Assembly: GCF_029167105.1 (NCBI RefSeq)
Contig: NZ_JARFML010000015.1
Coordinates: forward strand, 1-64,000
DNA from: Bradyrhizobium yuanmingense
GTDB lineage: Bacteria; Pseudomonadota; Alphaproteobacteria; Rhizobiales; Xanthobacteraceae
Length of the DNA stretch: 64,000 nucleotides
Reading direction: 5' to 3'
Positions 16,508 to 26,033 of this stretch are shown here, in pieces (the first letter of the stretch is position 1; each line of letters starts with the position of its first letter). Below the pieces are notes generated by a model, which searched no databases, was not told where the DNA came from, and saw nothing but the letters and a program-made list of their open reading frames with translations. The translations under genes were made by a program, and so were the position numbers.

Positions 16508-18007
16508 TCATTTGCGCTCGTAATGGTCGGCGACCAGGCGGTCCAGCAGGCGGACGCCGTAGCCGCTTCCCCAACTCTGGTTGATGTCGGTCTTCGGCGC
16601 GCCCATCGCGGTGCCGGCGATGTCGAGATGGGCCCAGGGCACACCGTCGACGAAGCGCTGCAGGAACTGCGCGGCGGTGATCGAGCCGCCATGGCGGCCG
16701 CCGGTGTTCTTCATGTCGGCAAACTGGGAATCGATCAGCTTGTCGTATTCCGGGCCGAGCGGCATGCGCCAGACCTTCTCCCCGCTCTCGATGCCGGCCG
16801 TGAGCAGCCGGTCGGCCAGTTCGTCGTTGTTGGAGAACATGCCGGCATGCTCGGTGCCGAGCGCCACCATGATGGCGCCGGTCAGCGTCGCAAGGTCCAC
16901 CATGAATTTCGGCTTCACCTTCTTGGCGACGTACCAGAGCACGTCGGCGAGCACGAGGCGGCCCTCGGCGTCGGTGTTGATGATCTCGATGGTCTGTCCC
17001 GACATCGAGGTGACGATGTCGCCCGGCCGCTGCGCGTTGCCGTCGGGCATGTTCTCGACGAGCCCGATGGCGCCGACCGCGTTGACCTTCGCCTTGCGCG
17101 CGGCGAGCGCATGCATCAGGCCGACGACGCAGGCAGCTCCCCCCATGTCGCCCTTCATGTCCTCCATGCTGCCGGCCGGCTTGATCGAGATGCCGCCGGT
17201 GTCGAAGCAGACGCCCTTGCCGACGAAGGCGACCGGGGCCTCGCCCTTCTTGGCTCCGTCCCAGCGCATGATCACGGTGCGGCTCGGCCGCGCCGAGCCC
17301 TGGCCGACGCCGAGCAGCGCGCCCATGCCGAGCTTCTGCATCGCCTTGACGTCGAGCACCTCGACCTTGACGCCGAGCTTGCGGAGCTGACCCGCTCTGC
17401 GGGCGAACTCCTCCGGGAAAAGCACGTTCGGCGGCTCGTTGACGAGGTCGCGCGCGATGATCACGCCGTCGACGACATGGCCGGCTGCGGCGAACGCCTT
17501 CTTCGCCGCACCGGCATCGCCGACCGCAAGCGAGACGTCGGCGCGCGCGCCGCCCTCCTCGCCGTCCTTCTTCCTGGTCTTGTAGCGATCGAACTTGTAA
17601 GCGCGTAAGCGCAGGCCCGAGGCGATCGCAACCGCCTGCTCACTCGTCATGGCGCCACCGGGCAGCTCCGCCAGGATGGTCATGGCGCTGGTGCCGGCGG
17701 GCAGCTTGCTGGCGGCCACCCCGCCGAACTTGAGGAAATCGTTGACCTTGAGGCCGGCCGCCTTGCCGGCGCCGATCACAATCAGCCGGGTTGCCTTCAC
17801 CCCCTCCGGCGCCAGAATGTCCAGTGCAGCCCCGCTTTTGCCCTTGAAGGCGGCCGCAGCCGCCGCGCGCTTCACGATCTCGGCAGCGCCGCCGAGGGCC
17901 TTGGCCGTCGCCGGACCGAGCTTCAGGCCGTCGTCGCAAAACACGACCAGGATGCCACGAGGGGCGGCAGACAACGGGACAAAGCCGACCTTGATGGCAT
18001 CGGACAT
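16508..18007 (-). CDS. pepA: Leucyl aminopeptidase PepA (M17)
   Basis: Cytosolic two-metal aminopeptidase. The 499-residue protein has the M17 signature NTDAEGRLVLAD in the C-terminal domain, the metal- and bicarbonate-binding VGKGVCFDTGGISIKPAGSM region and the conserved Lys/Arg of the active site. ATG at 18007 follows GGAGGAGTTATCC, an excellent ribosome-binding site; the frame is open further upstream but without one. First gene of the pepA-holC unit, divergent from lptF. Confidence 0.94.
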   Translation of the reverse strand: MSDAIKVGFVPLSAAPRGILVVFCDDGLKLGPATAKALGGAAEIVKRAAAAAAFKGKSGAALDILAPEGVKATRLIVIGAGKAAGLKVNDFLKFGGVAASKLPAGTSAMTILAELPGGAMTSEQAVAIASGLRLRAYKFDRYKTRKKDGEEGGARADVSLAVGDAGAAKKAFAAAGHVVDGVIIARDLVNEPPNVLFPEEFARRAGQLRKLGVKVEVLDVKAMQKLGMGALLGVGQGSARPSRTVIMRWDGAKKGEAPVAFVGKGVCFDTGGISIKPAGSMEDMKGDMGGAACVVGLMHALAARKAKVNAVGAIGLVENMPDGNAQRPGDIVTSMSGQTIEIINTDAEGRLVLADVLWYVAKKVKPKFMVDLATLTGAIMVALGTEHAGMFSNNDELADRLLTAGIESGEKVWRMPLGPEYDKLIDSQFADMKNTGGRHGGSITAAQFLQRFVDGVPWAHLDIAGTAMGAPKTDINQSWGSGYGVRLLDRLVADHYERK

Positions 18008-18348
18008 GGATAACTCCTCCAAAACATGGGGCTTTTCGTCGTTCGGGAGTTCCAGCCACAACCGGAGCTGAACGGCGATTCACTGAGGCTTCCCCCACTA
18101 TGGGCCAGCCGCCCGGCCGATGCCAAGCACCGCCGTGGCCGCGGCGCCACAACGGGCGAAATATTAACCATGTAACGAGGGTGCCACGGGGCAGCCATTT
18201 TGTTGACGGATCAAAGGGATGGTAGTGAGAGAATGAGCTGGCGGAAGAGCTGTTGGCCGACCTTGGGGATCCCCTTGAAATGGGGGGTTGGTCGGGCAGC
18301 CGGAATTCCGGCCGACATTGGGGGCTTGGTGGGTTTGTGCGGTAGCGC
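18008..18348. other. Divergent promoter region between pepA and lptF
   Basis: 341 bases with no plausible gene. On the plus strand TTGACG (18203-18208) could be a -35 box, but no good -10 follows at 16-18 bases. On the minus strand TTAATATT near 18160 is a possible -10 for pepA without a clear -35. A GGGGATCCCC palindrome lies at 18265-18275. I cannot assign the promoters with confidence. Confidence 0.4.
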
Positions 18349-19518
18349 ATGGGGTCGATCGATAGGTATATCTTCCGCACGACGCTGGCGTCGTTTGCGC
18401 TGGTCCTGGTCAGCCTCACCGGCGTGATCTGGATTACGCAGGCGTTGCGCGGCATCGACCTGATGACGAGCCAGGGTCAGACCATCCTCACCTTCCTCGG
18501 CATCACCAGCCTCGTGATCCCGGCCCTGGTCCTGATCATCTCGCCGATCGCGCTGATGATCGCGATCTCGCACACGCTGAACAAGCTGGCGACCGATTCC
18601 GAGATCATCGTGATGAATGCGGCGGGCTTCTCGCCGTTCCGGCTGTTCTATCCGTTCTTCTACGCCACCTGCGTGGTCGCGCTCCTCGTCGCCTTCATCG
18701 CGGCCTATCTCGCCCCCGACGGCATGCGGCGGATCAAGCAGTGGGACGCCGAGATCACCGCCGACGTGCTCACCAACATCCTGCAGCCCGGCCGCTTCGC
18801 CCAGCTTGACAAGAACCTGACGATCCGAATCCGCGAGCGCCAGCCCGGCGGCATCCTCGCCGGCATCTTCATCGACGACCGCCGCGATCCGAACGAGCGG
18901 GTCTCGATCGTCGCCGAGCACGGCGAGGTCGTAAAGAACGAGACCGGCTCGTTCCTGGTGCTGGAGAAAGGCAATCTCCAGCGCTTCGAGGCGGGCAAGC
19001 GCGATCCCGCGCTGGTGGCGTTCGGCCGCTACGGCTTCGACATGTCGAAATTCTCGGGCCAGGGCCGCGACGTCACCCTCGGCATCCGCGAGCGCTATCT
19101 GTGGGAGCTGTTCGCGCCGTCCGAGGACGACCCCGTCTACAAGCAGATTCCCGGCCAGTTCCGCTCGGCCCTGCACGACAGCATCCTGGCGCCGATCTAT
19201 CCCTTCGCCTTTGCCGTGCTGACCTTCGCATTCCTGGGGGCGCCGCGCACCACCCGCCAGAGCCGCAACTTCTCGATCACCTCATCGATCGTCGCGGTGT
19301 TCGGCCTGCGCATGGCCGGCTTCGCCTGCTCGGTGATGGCGGTGAAATCGCCGGGCGCGGTGCTGGTGCAATATGCGATGGTCGTGGGCGCCATCGGCAT
19401 CGGACTCGCGATGATCATTGGCGGTTTCGTTGTCGAGCCGCCTCCCCGCCTCATGGAGGCCATCAACAGATCGAACGCGCGGATCGCGCGGATGTTCGGT
19501 CGGCCGGCCACCGCATGA
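18349..19518 (+). CDS. lptF: LPS export permease LptF
   Basis: One of the two inner-membrane permeases of the LptB2FG ABC exporter that extracts lipopolysaccharide. 389 residues: MGSIDRYIFRTTLASFALVLVSLTGVIW at the start, six transmembrane segments (three at each end) around a periplasmic jellyroll domain (about 130-270), and the YjgP/YjgQ motif NAAGFSPFRLFYPF. Its TGA overlaps the lptG ATG. It heads a long operon, lptF-lptG-lptD-surA-pdxA-rsmA, joined by overlaps or short gaps. Confidence 0.93.
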   Translation: MGSIDRYIFRTTLASFALVLVSLTGVIWITQALRGIDLMTSQGQTILTFLGITSLVIPALVLIISPIALMIAISHTLNKLATDSEIIVMNAAGFSPFRLFYPFFYATCVVALLVAFIAAYLAPDGMRRIKQWDAEITADVLTNILQPGRFAQLDKNLTIRIRERQPGGILAGIFIDDRRDPNERVSIVAEHGEVVKNETGSFLVLEKGNLQRFEAGKRDPALVAFGRYGFDMSKFSGQGRDVTLGIRERYLWELFAPSEDDPVYKQIPGQFRSALHDSILAPIYPFAFAVLTFAFLGAPRTTRQSRNFSITSSIVAVFGLRMAGFACSVMAVKSPGAVLVQYAMVVGAIGIGLAMIIGGFVVEPPPRLMEAINRSNARIARMFGRPATA

Positions 19519-20612
19519 GCATGCTCACCAACACACTCGGGCGCTATTTCGCCGGCCGCTTCGTAGTCGCAGCGCTCGGCGTCTTCGGCGGCATTTTCCT
19601 GCTGCTGGTGCTGGTCGATTACATCGAGATGGTGCGCAAGACCTCGGGGCTGGCCTCGGCCTCGGCCCTCATGGTGGCCGAGACCTCGTTGTTCCGGGTG
19701 CCGCAACTTCTGGAGAAGCTGACGCCGTTCTGCATGCTGATCGGCGCCATGACCTGCTACCTCGCCCTCTCCCGCCGGCTCGAGCTGGTGGTCGCGCGCG
19801 CCGCCGGCATCTCGGCCTGGCAGTTCATCTCGCCGGCGCTCGGCAGCGCATTGTTGATCGGCGTGATCGCCACCGTCGCCTACAATCCGATGTCGGCGAA
19901 CTTGCGCGAACTCTCCAAGCGCATGGAGGCGGAGCTGTTCGGCTCGGCGCCCGGCGGCGGCATCCAGGATGCTTCGGGGTTCTGGCTCAATCAGATCACC
20001 AGCGACGGCCAGACCATCATCAACGCGGCACGCAGCGAGAAGCAGGGTGTCCGGCTCACCGGTCTCACGCTGTTCCGGTTTGACACAGAGCAGCACTTCA
20101 GGGAACGCGTTGAGGCACGCGAGGCGACGCTGGAGGCCGGCCATTGGCTGTTCAAGGGCGTCCGCCGCTTCTCACTGGACGGACCGCCAATCGACCAGGC
20201 CACCCTGGAGATTCCAACCACCCTGACCGAGGCGCAGGTCCGCAACAGCTTTTCCACCCCCGAGACTGTGTCCTTTTGGCAACTACCGAGCTACATCCGC
20301 TCCTCCGAAAGCTCGGGCTTCGCGACAGCCGGATACCGACTCCAGTATCAGAAGCTTCTGGCACAGCCGTTTTTGCTCGTCGCCATGGTGATGCTCGCGG
20401 CCTCCGTGTCGTTGCGCTTCTTCCGGATGGGCGGCGTGCAGAAGATGGTTTTGAGTGGCGTGGGCGCAGGCTTTCTGCTCTACGTTCTGTCGAAAGTAAC
20501 TGAGGACTTGAGCAAGGCTGAGTTGATGCATCCGATCGCTGCGGCGTGGTTGCCCGTTGTGGTGGGCGGCCTCACCGGCTTTTTGGCCTTGCTCTATCAG
20601 GAGGACGGATAG
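19515..20612 (+). CDS. lptG: LPS export permease LptG
   Basis: Partner permease of LptF. The 365-residue protein begins MSMLTNTLGRYFAGRFVVAALGVFGGIFLL and shows the same layout of six membrane segments and a periplasmic domain, with LMVAETSLFRVPQLLEKLTPFCMLIGAM and ARAAGISAWQFISPAL. The ATG lies in an ATGA overlap with lptF. The stop shares one base with the GTG of lptD, so the three Lpt genes appear translationally coupled. Confidence 0.93.
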   Translation: MSMLTNTLGRYFAGRFVVAALGVFGGIFLLLVLVDYIEMVRKTSGLASASALMVAETSLFRVPQLLEKLTPFCMLIGAMTCYLALSRRLELVVARAAGISAWQFISPALGSALLIGVIATVAYNPMSANLRELSKRMEAELFGSAPGGGIQDASGFWLNQITSDGQTIINAARSEKQGVRLTGLTLFRFDTEQHFRERVEAREATLEAGHWLFKGVRRFSLDGPPIDQATLEIPTTLTEAQVRNSFSTPETVSFWQLPSYIRSSESSGFATAGYRLQYQKLLAQPFLLVAMVMLAASVSLRFFRMGGVQKMVLSGVGAGFLLYVLSKVTEDLSKAELMHPIAAAWLPVVVGGLTGFLALLYQEDG

Positions 20613-23104
20613 TGACTGCCGTCCGCCGAGGGCTCGTGTCTCGTTTGACGCGGCGCACATGGGTGCGCGCGAACGAGCGTGGCTTGTCCGTCCGCAGGCT
20701 CCTGATTGCCGTCGCTGCGGCTGCCTCGCTTGGCGGCTTGATCGACGCTGCCGCGGTGGCGCCGGCGAAGGCCCAGAGCTTCACCTACAATCCGCTGCCG
20801 CCGCGTCCGAAGCCGCCAAGGGCACCCAACGACAACCAGATGCTGGTTCAGGCCACCGAGGTGGACTACGACTACAACAATTCGCGCGTCTCCGCGGTCG
20901 GTAACGTGCAGCTGTTCTACAACGGCACCAGCGTCGAGGCCGACCGGGTCATCTACGACCAGAAGACCAAGCGGCTGCATGCCGAAGGCAACATCCGCAT
21001 GACGGATGCCGACGGCAAGATCACCTATGCTGAGATCCTGGATCTCTCCGACGATTACCGCGACGGTTTCGTCGATTCGCTGCGCGTGGATACGGCGGAC
21101 CAGACCCGCATGGCCGCGAGCCGCGCCGACCGCTCCAGCGGCAACTACACGGTGTTCGAGAACGGCGTCTACACGGCCTGCGCGCCGTGTAAGGACGATC
21201 CGAAGAAGCCGCCGCTGTGGCAGGTCAAGGGTGCCCGCATCATCCACGACCAGCAGGAGAAGATGCTGTATTTCGAGACGGCACAGATCGAGTTCTTCGG
21301 CGTGCCGCTCGCCTACATGCCCTATTTCTCGACGCCCGACCCGACCGTGAAGCGTAAATCCGGTTTCCTGATGCCGGGCTATATTTCGGGCACGGACAGA
21401 ACGGGCTATGGCGTCGAGGTTCCCTATTACTGGGCGATCGCGCCCGACATGGACGCAACCATCACCCCCCGTTTCCTGTCGCGACAGGGCGCGCTGCTGC
21501 AGGGCGAATTCCGCCAGCGCCTGATCGACGGCGCCTACCAGATCCGCGCCTACGGCATCTACCAGCTCGATCCCGGAGCATTCGCCGGGCAGCCCGGCGA
21601 CCGCGAGTTCCGCGGCGCCATCGACACCAAGGGTCAGTTCGCCCTCAACGACAAATGGGTCTGGGGCTGGGACGGCGTGCTGATGTCCGACTACTATTTC
21701 TTCTCGGACTACCGGCTCTATCAGTACCGCGATCCGCTCGGCTCGTTCCTGTTGCTGCCGACGGAAGCGCTGTCGCAGCTCTATCTGACCGGCGTCGGCA
21801 ACCGCAGCTTCTTCGATGCGCGCACGATGTACTGGCTGAGCTATTCGGGCAACCAGAGCCAGGTGCCGATCGTCTACCCGGTGATCGACTATTCCAACGT
21901 GCTCAACTATCCCGTCTTCGGCGGAGAGGTCAGCTACAAGACCAATTTCGTGAACCTGTCGCGCGACGATGCGGTGTTCGACCCGATCACGACGCTCGCC
22001 AACACCAACAGCCTGTGCACCACGGCATCGGCCGATCCGCTGGCGCGCCTGCCCTCGCAGTGCCTGCTGCGCGGCTTCCCCGGCACCTACACCCGCCTCA
22101 CCGCGGAAGCGCAGTGGCGCAAGTCCTTCACCGACCCGTTCGGCCAGATCTGGACGCCGTTCGCGAGCCTGCGCGCCGACGCGATCAAGTCCTCGGTCTC
22201 CAACCAGCCCGGCGTGTCGAACTACCTGCCCGTCGGCGACACCGAGGCGTTCCGCCTGATGCCGACCGTGGGCCTGGAGTACCGCTATCCCTTCATCAAC
22301 GTTCAGCCTTGGGGCTCGACGACTCTCGAGCCGATCGCGCAGATCATCATCCGGCCGAACGAGACCTATGCCGGCAGGCTGCCGAACGAGGACGCCCAGA
22401 GCCTGGTGTTCGACACCTCCAACCTGTTCAACGTCGACAAGTTCTCCGGCTATGACCGCGTCGAGGGCGGCGGCCGCGCCAATGTCGGCGTGCAGTCCAC
22501 CACGCAGTTCGACAGGGGCGGCGCCGTCAAGGTGCTGTTCGGCCAGTCCTATCACCTGTTCGGCCTGAACTCCTTCACGGTGCAGGATGCCATCAATACC
22601 GGCCGCGATTCCGGCCTCGACAAGCCGCGGTCGGATTACGTTGCGAGCGCCAACTACTCGCCGAACAGCACCTACACGTTCAGCGTCCGCTCCCGCATGG
22701 ACGAGCAGACCTGGAACGTGCAGCGCTTCGAGGCGGAAGGCCGCGCCAACTTCAATCGCTGGTCGGTCAGCGTGTTGTACGGCAATTACGCAGAGCAGCC
22801 GGAGCTGGGCTATCTGACCCGCCGCGAAGGCATCCTGACGACGGGCTCGCTGAAGGTCGCGACCAACTGGGTGGTGTCGGGCTCGGCGCGCTGGGACCTC
22901 GAGGCCAACAAGATCAACCAATATGTGCTCGGTGCCGGCTATGTCGACGATTGCTTCGTGCTGGCGGCGAATTACGTAACTTCGTATAGCTATTCGGCGG
23001 GCACCGCACCGCCCACGCTGAGCCACGCGTTTATGTTCCAAATCGGCCTGCGCACGCTGGCGAACTCGTCGACTTCCAGCAGTTCTTCCGCCGGCCTCCA
23101 GTGA
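20612..23104 (+). CDS. lptD: LPS-assembly outer-membrane protein LptD
   Basis: Outer-membrane barrel that inserts LPS on the cell surface with LptE. 830 residues from GTG at 20612, preceded by GGAGGA inside the end of lptG. A signal sequence sits after a basic N-terminus (RRLLIAVAAAASLGG, cleavage near APAKA-QS). The N-terminal LptA/OstA-like domain (ATEVDYDYNNSRVSAVGNVQLFYNG) is followed by a C-terminal barrel. Cysteines in TACAPCKDD, NSLCTTA, SQCLL and DDCFVL may form disulfides as in other LptD. A long minus-strand open frame over this gene is a codon-bias shadow. Confidence 0.93.
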   Translation: MTAVRRGLVSRLTRRTWVRANERGLSVRRLLIAVAAAASLGGLIDAAAVAPAKAQSFTYNPLPPRPKPPRAPNDNQMLVQATEVDYDYNNSRVSAVGNVQLFYNGTSVEADRVIYDQKTKRLHAEGNIRMTDADGKITYAEILDLSDDYRDGFVDSLRVDTADQTRMAASRADRSSGNYTVFENGVYTACAPCKDDPKKPPLWQVKGARIIHDQQEKMLYFETAQIEFFGVPLAYMPYFSTPDPTVKRKSGFLMPGYISGTDRTGYGVEVPYYWAIAPDMDATITPRFLSRQGALLQGEFRQRLIDGAYQIRAYGIYQLDPGAFAGQPGDREFRGAIDTKGQFALNDKWVWGWDGVLMSDYYFFSDYRLYQYRDPLGSFLLLPTEALSQLYLTGVGNRSFFDARTMYWLSYSGNQSQVPIVYPVIDYSNVLNYPVFGGEVSYKTNFVNLSRDDAVFDPITTLANTNSLCTTASADPLARLPSQCLLRGFPGTYTRLTAEAQWRKSFTDPFGQIWTPFASLRADAIKSSVSNQPGVSNYLPVGDTEAFRLMPTVGLEYRYPFINVQPWGSTTLEPIAQIIIRPNETYAGRLPNEDAQSLVFDTSNLFNVDKFSGYDRVEGGGRANVGVQSTTQFDRGGAVKVLFGQSYHLFGLNSFTVQDAINTGRDSGLDKPRSDYVASANYSPNSTYTFSVRSRMDEQTWNVQRFEAEGRANFNRWSVSVLYGNYAEQPELGYLTRREGILTTGSLKVATNWVVSGSARWDLEANKINQYVLGAGYVDDCFVLAANYVTSYSYSAGTAPPTLSHAFMFQIGLRTLANSSTSSSSSAGLQ

Positions 23105-23165
23105 ACAGTTTGAAGTGCCGGCCGCGTTTGCCCTATCTAGACGCGGCTGACATGCGAGCGACATC

Positions 23166-24101
23166 ATGACGACGCCATTGCCTGTCTTCCGCTTCCTTCT
23201 CGCCATCGCTGCCGGGCTGATGTTAGCCGCCCTGCCCTCGCCGTCGCGCGCGCAGAACATCGCCGTGATGGTCAACGGCGATCCCATCACCGATTTCGAC
23301 ATCGAGCAGCGCATCAAGCTCGACCAGCTGTCGACACAGAAGACCCCCAGCCGGCAGGAGGTCATCAACGTCCTGATCGACGACAAGGTCAAGATCAAGG
23401 AAGGCAAGAAATACGGCGTCGATCCGAGCGTCTCCGACATCAACCAGTCCTATGACAGCACGGCGCAGCGCATGCGCGTCACGCCGGATCAGCTCACCAA
23501 GATGCTCGAATCCAAGGGCATCCGTCCGGAGACGCTGAAGAGCCGCATGAGGGCCGAGATGGTCTGGGGCAGCCTCGTGCGCGGCCGCTTCAAGGAGAAG
23601 CTGCTGGTCGGCGAGCGCGACGTCGCGCAGGCCGTGCAGGCGCAGACCGGCGAAAAGCTCCAGGTCGAGGGCACCGAGTACAAGATGCAGCCGATCGTGC
23701 TGATCGTCCCGCGCGGCTCGTCGGCGGCGTTCCTGGAAACCCGGAAGAAAGAAGCCGAGTCCTATCGCGCCCGCGTCGGGAGCTGCGAGGAGGCCAATTC
23801 GCTGTTCCGCTCGACCCCGAACGCGACCATCCGCGACACCGTCACCAAGACCACCGCAGAGCTGCCGGAGCCGCTGCGCAAGGTGCTGGACGACACCCCG
23901 ATCGGCCGCCTGACCGCGCCCGAGATGACCAAGAACGGCATCGAGATGGTGGTGCTGTGCTCGCGCAAGCCGACCATGATCGACACGCCGAAGAAGCGTG
24001 AGGTCCGCGAGAAGATGTATCAGGAGAAGTACGAGAAGACGCAGAAGGCCTATCTCGACGAGCTGCGCAAGGCGGCGATGATCGAATATCGCAACCGCTG
24101 A
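23166..24101 (+). CDS. SurA-like periplasmic chaperone (SurA N-terminal domain)
   Basis: 311 residues with a signal peptide (RFLLAIAAGLMLAALPSPSRA) and a SurA N-terminal chaperone domain: IAVMVNGDPITDFDIEQRIKLDQL (about 31-54) and VINVLIDDKVKIKEGKKYG. I do not see a typical parvulin active-site motif in the C-terminal part, so isomerase activity is doubtful. It lies between lptD and pdxA as in many proteobacteria, and probably helps deliver outer-membrane proteins such as LptD. Its TGA overlaps the pdxA ATG by one base. Confidence 0.82.
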   Translation: MTTPLPVFRFLLAIAAGLMLAALPSPSRAQNIAVMVNGDPITDFDIEQRIKLDQLSTQKTPSRQEVINVLIDDKVKIKEGKKYGVDPSVSDINQSYDSTAQRMRVTPDQLTKMLESKGIRPETLKSRMRAEMVWGSLVRGRFKEKLLVGERDVAQAVQAQTGEKLQVEGTEYKMQPIVLIVPRGSSAAFLETRKKEAESYRARVGSCEEANSLFRSTPNATIRDTVTKTTAELPEPLRKVLDDTPIGRLTAPEMTKNGIEMVVLCSRKPTMIDTPKKREVREKMYQEKYEKTQKAYLDELRKAAMIEYRNR

Positions 24102-25153
24102 TGGCCAAGCCCTTCTCAGAGCCCCCCACCGAGTCCGCAACCAAGCCCCTTGCAGCCAAGCCCCTTGCCCTCACCCTGGGAGAGCCCGCCGGCATCGGCC
24201 CCGACATCACGATCGCGGCCTGGCTCAGGCGGGGCGAGCTGAACCTGCCCGCCTTCTATCTGCTCGGCGACGAGGCCGTGATCGCGCGCCGCGCCAAGGT
24301 GCTCGGCGCCGATATCAGGATCGCCGCGGTGAGCCCCAGTGAAGCGGGTTCCGCGTTCACGGACGCCCTGCCCGTGGTCGCGACCGGCGAGCGCGCCACC
24401 GCCGAGCCCGGCAAGCCCGATTCATCCAGCGCGCCGGCCGCGCTCGCCTCGATCCGGCAGGCGGTCCTCGACGTGCGCGCGGGCCGTGCCGGCGCCGTCG
24501 TCACCAACCCGATCGCCAAGAGCGTGCTCTACCGCGCCGGCTTCCGTCATCCCGGCCATACCGAATTCCTCGCCGAGCTCGCCGCGGAGAACGGCCGCGT
24601 GCCGCAGCCGGTGATGATGCTGTGGTCGCCCCAGCTCGCCGTCGTGCCCGTGACCATCCACGTCTCGCTGCGCGATGCGCTGGGCGAGCTCACCAGCGAG
24701 CTGATCGTCTCGACCGTCCGCATCGTCGCCGCCGAGCTGAAGTCCCGCTTCGGCATCGCAAGGCCGCGCATCGCAGTCTCCGGGCTCAATCCCCATGCCG
24801 GCGAGGATGGCTCGCTCGGCCACGAGGAGCAGACCGTCATCGCCCCGGCGCTGAAAGCGCTGCGCAACGACGGCATCGAGGCCAGAGGGCCGCTGCCCGC
24901 CGACACCATGTTCCACGAGGCGGCGCGACGAACCTATGATTGCGCGGTCTGCATGTATCACGACCAGGCGCTGATCCCGATCAAGACCGTCGCCTTCGAT
25001 GACGCCGTCAACGTCACGCTCGGACTGCCCTTCATCCGCACCTCGCCCGATCACGGCACCGCCTTCGACATCGCCGGCACGGGCAAGGCCAATCCGGCGA
25101 GCCTGATCGCCGCGCTGCGGCTCGCCAGCCGCATGGCGGCTGCGACAAGCTGA
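24101..25153 (+). CDS. pdxA: 4-hydroxythreonine-4-phosphate dehydrogenase PdxA
   Basis: Oxidises 4-phosphohydroxy-L-threonine in DXP-dependent pyridoxal phosphate synthesis. 350 residues with LTLGEPAGIGPDIT near the N-terminus, TNPIAKSVLYRAGFRHPGHTEFLAE, the metal ligands in SGLNPHAGEDG and MYHDQALIPIK, and RTSPDHGTAFDIAGTGKA at the end. The first 20 residues (rich in Lys/Ala/Pro) are not conserved, so a start nearer LALTLGEP is possible. Its stop overlaps the rsmA start by one base (TGATG). Confidence 0.94.
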   Translation: MAKPFSEPPTESATKPLAAKPLALTLGEPAGIGPDITIAAWLRRGELNLPAFYLLGDEAVIARRAKVLGADIRIAAVSPSEAGSAFTDALPVVATGERATAEPGKPDSSSAPAALASIRQAVLDVRAGRAGAVVTNPIAKSVLYRAGFRHPGHTEFLAELAAENGRVPQPVMMLWSPQLAVVPVTIHVSLRDALGELTSELIVSTVRIVAAELKSRFGIARPRIAVSGLNPHAGEDGSLGHEEQTVIAPALKALRNDGIEARGPLPADTMFHEAARRTYDCAVCMYHDQALIPIKTVAFDDAVNVTLGLPFIRTSPDHGTAFDIAGTGKANPASLIAALRLASRMAAATS

Positions 25154-26010
25154 TGAACGCGATCGACGACCTCCCGCCGCTGCGCGAGGTCATTCGCCAG
25201 CATGCGCTGTCGGCCAGGAAATCGCTCGGCCAGAACTTCCTGCTGGACCTCAATCTCACCGCGCGCATCGCGCGTGCGGCGGCGCCGCTCGAGGATTCCA
25301 CCATCGTCGAGATCGGCCCCGGCCCCGGCGGGCTGACGCGGGCGCTGCTCGCGCTCGGCGCCCGCCGCGTCATCGCCATCGAGCACGACGAGCGCGCGAT
25401 CCCGGCCTTGCAGGATATTTCCGCGCGCTACCCCGACAGGCTCGAGATCGTGCATGGCGATGCCATGACCTTCGATCCGCGCCCGCTGCTCGCGGGCCAA
25501 CGCGCCAAGATCGTCGCCAACCTGCCTTACAACATCGCGACCCAGCTTCTCATCAACTGGCTCACCACCGAGCCGTGGCCGCCCTGGTACGAGATGATGG
25601 TGCTGATGTTCCAGCGCGAGGTCGGCGAGCGCATCGTCGCGCGCGAGGACGAGGAGGCCTATGGCCGGCTCGGCGTGCTCGCCAACTGGCGCTGCGAGAC
25701 CAAGATCCTGTTCGACATTGCGCCGTCCGCCTTCGTGCCGCCGCCGAAGGTCACCTCCTCCGTGGTGCGCCTCAAGCCGCGCGCAGAGCCGCTTGCCTGC
25801 GATCGCAGGCTGCTCGAGCAGGTCGCCGCCGCCGCCTTCGGCCAGCGCCGGAAAATGCTGCGGCAAAGCCTCAAATCGCTCGGCGTCGATCCCGCACGGC
25901 TTGCACGAGCCGCCGGCGTCGACGCGACGCGGCGCGCCGAGACCGTCCCCATCTCCGGCTTTGTTGCCATGGCGCGCGAATTGGCGGATATACGCAGCGA
26001 AACCGAGTAA
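25153..26010 (+). CDS. rsmA: 16S rRNA dimethyladenosine transferase RsmA (KsgA)
   Basis: Dimethylates the two adenines in helix 45 of 16S rRNA. 285 residues with KSLGQNFLLDLNLT at the N-terminus, SAM motif VEIGPGPGGLTRALL (about 52-66), and catalytic motif IV NLPYNIATQLL. The KVTSSVVRLKPR and RRKMLRQSLKSL stretches are typical. Last gene of the lptFGD-surA-pdxA-rsmA operon; the next gene has its own strong ribosome-binding site after 23 bases. Confidence 0.95.
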   Translation: MNAIDDLPPLREVIRQHALSARKSLGQNFLLDLNLTARIARAAAPLEDSTIVEIGPGPGGLTRALLALGARRVIAIEHDERAIPALQDISARYPDRLEIVHGDAMTFDPRPLLAGQRAKIVANLPYNIATQLLINWLTTEPWPPWYEMMVLMFQREVGERIVAREDEEAYGRLGVLANWRCETKILFDIAPSAFVPPPKVTSSVVRLKPRAEPLACDRRLLEQVAAAAFGQRRKMLRQSLKSLGVDPARLARAAGVDATRRAETVPISGFVAMARELADIRSETE

Positions 26011-26033
26011 CCAAGAATTCCGGAGGAAAGAAA

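Noticed and set aside
18203..18231. TTGACG as the -35 box of an lptF promoter
   Set aside because: The hexamer at the proper distance (TGAGAG) does not resemble a -10 box.
20597..23443. A 948-codon open frame on the minus strand opposite lptD
   Set aside because: It is a mirror of the strong GC-rich codon bias of lptD; its product is rich in Arg/Gly/Ala/Asp with no domain, while the plus strand encodes a clear LptD.
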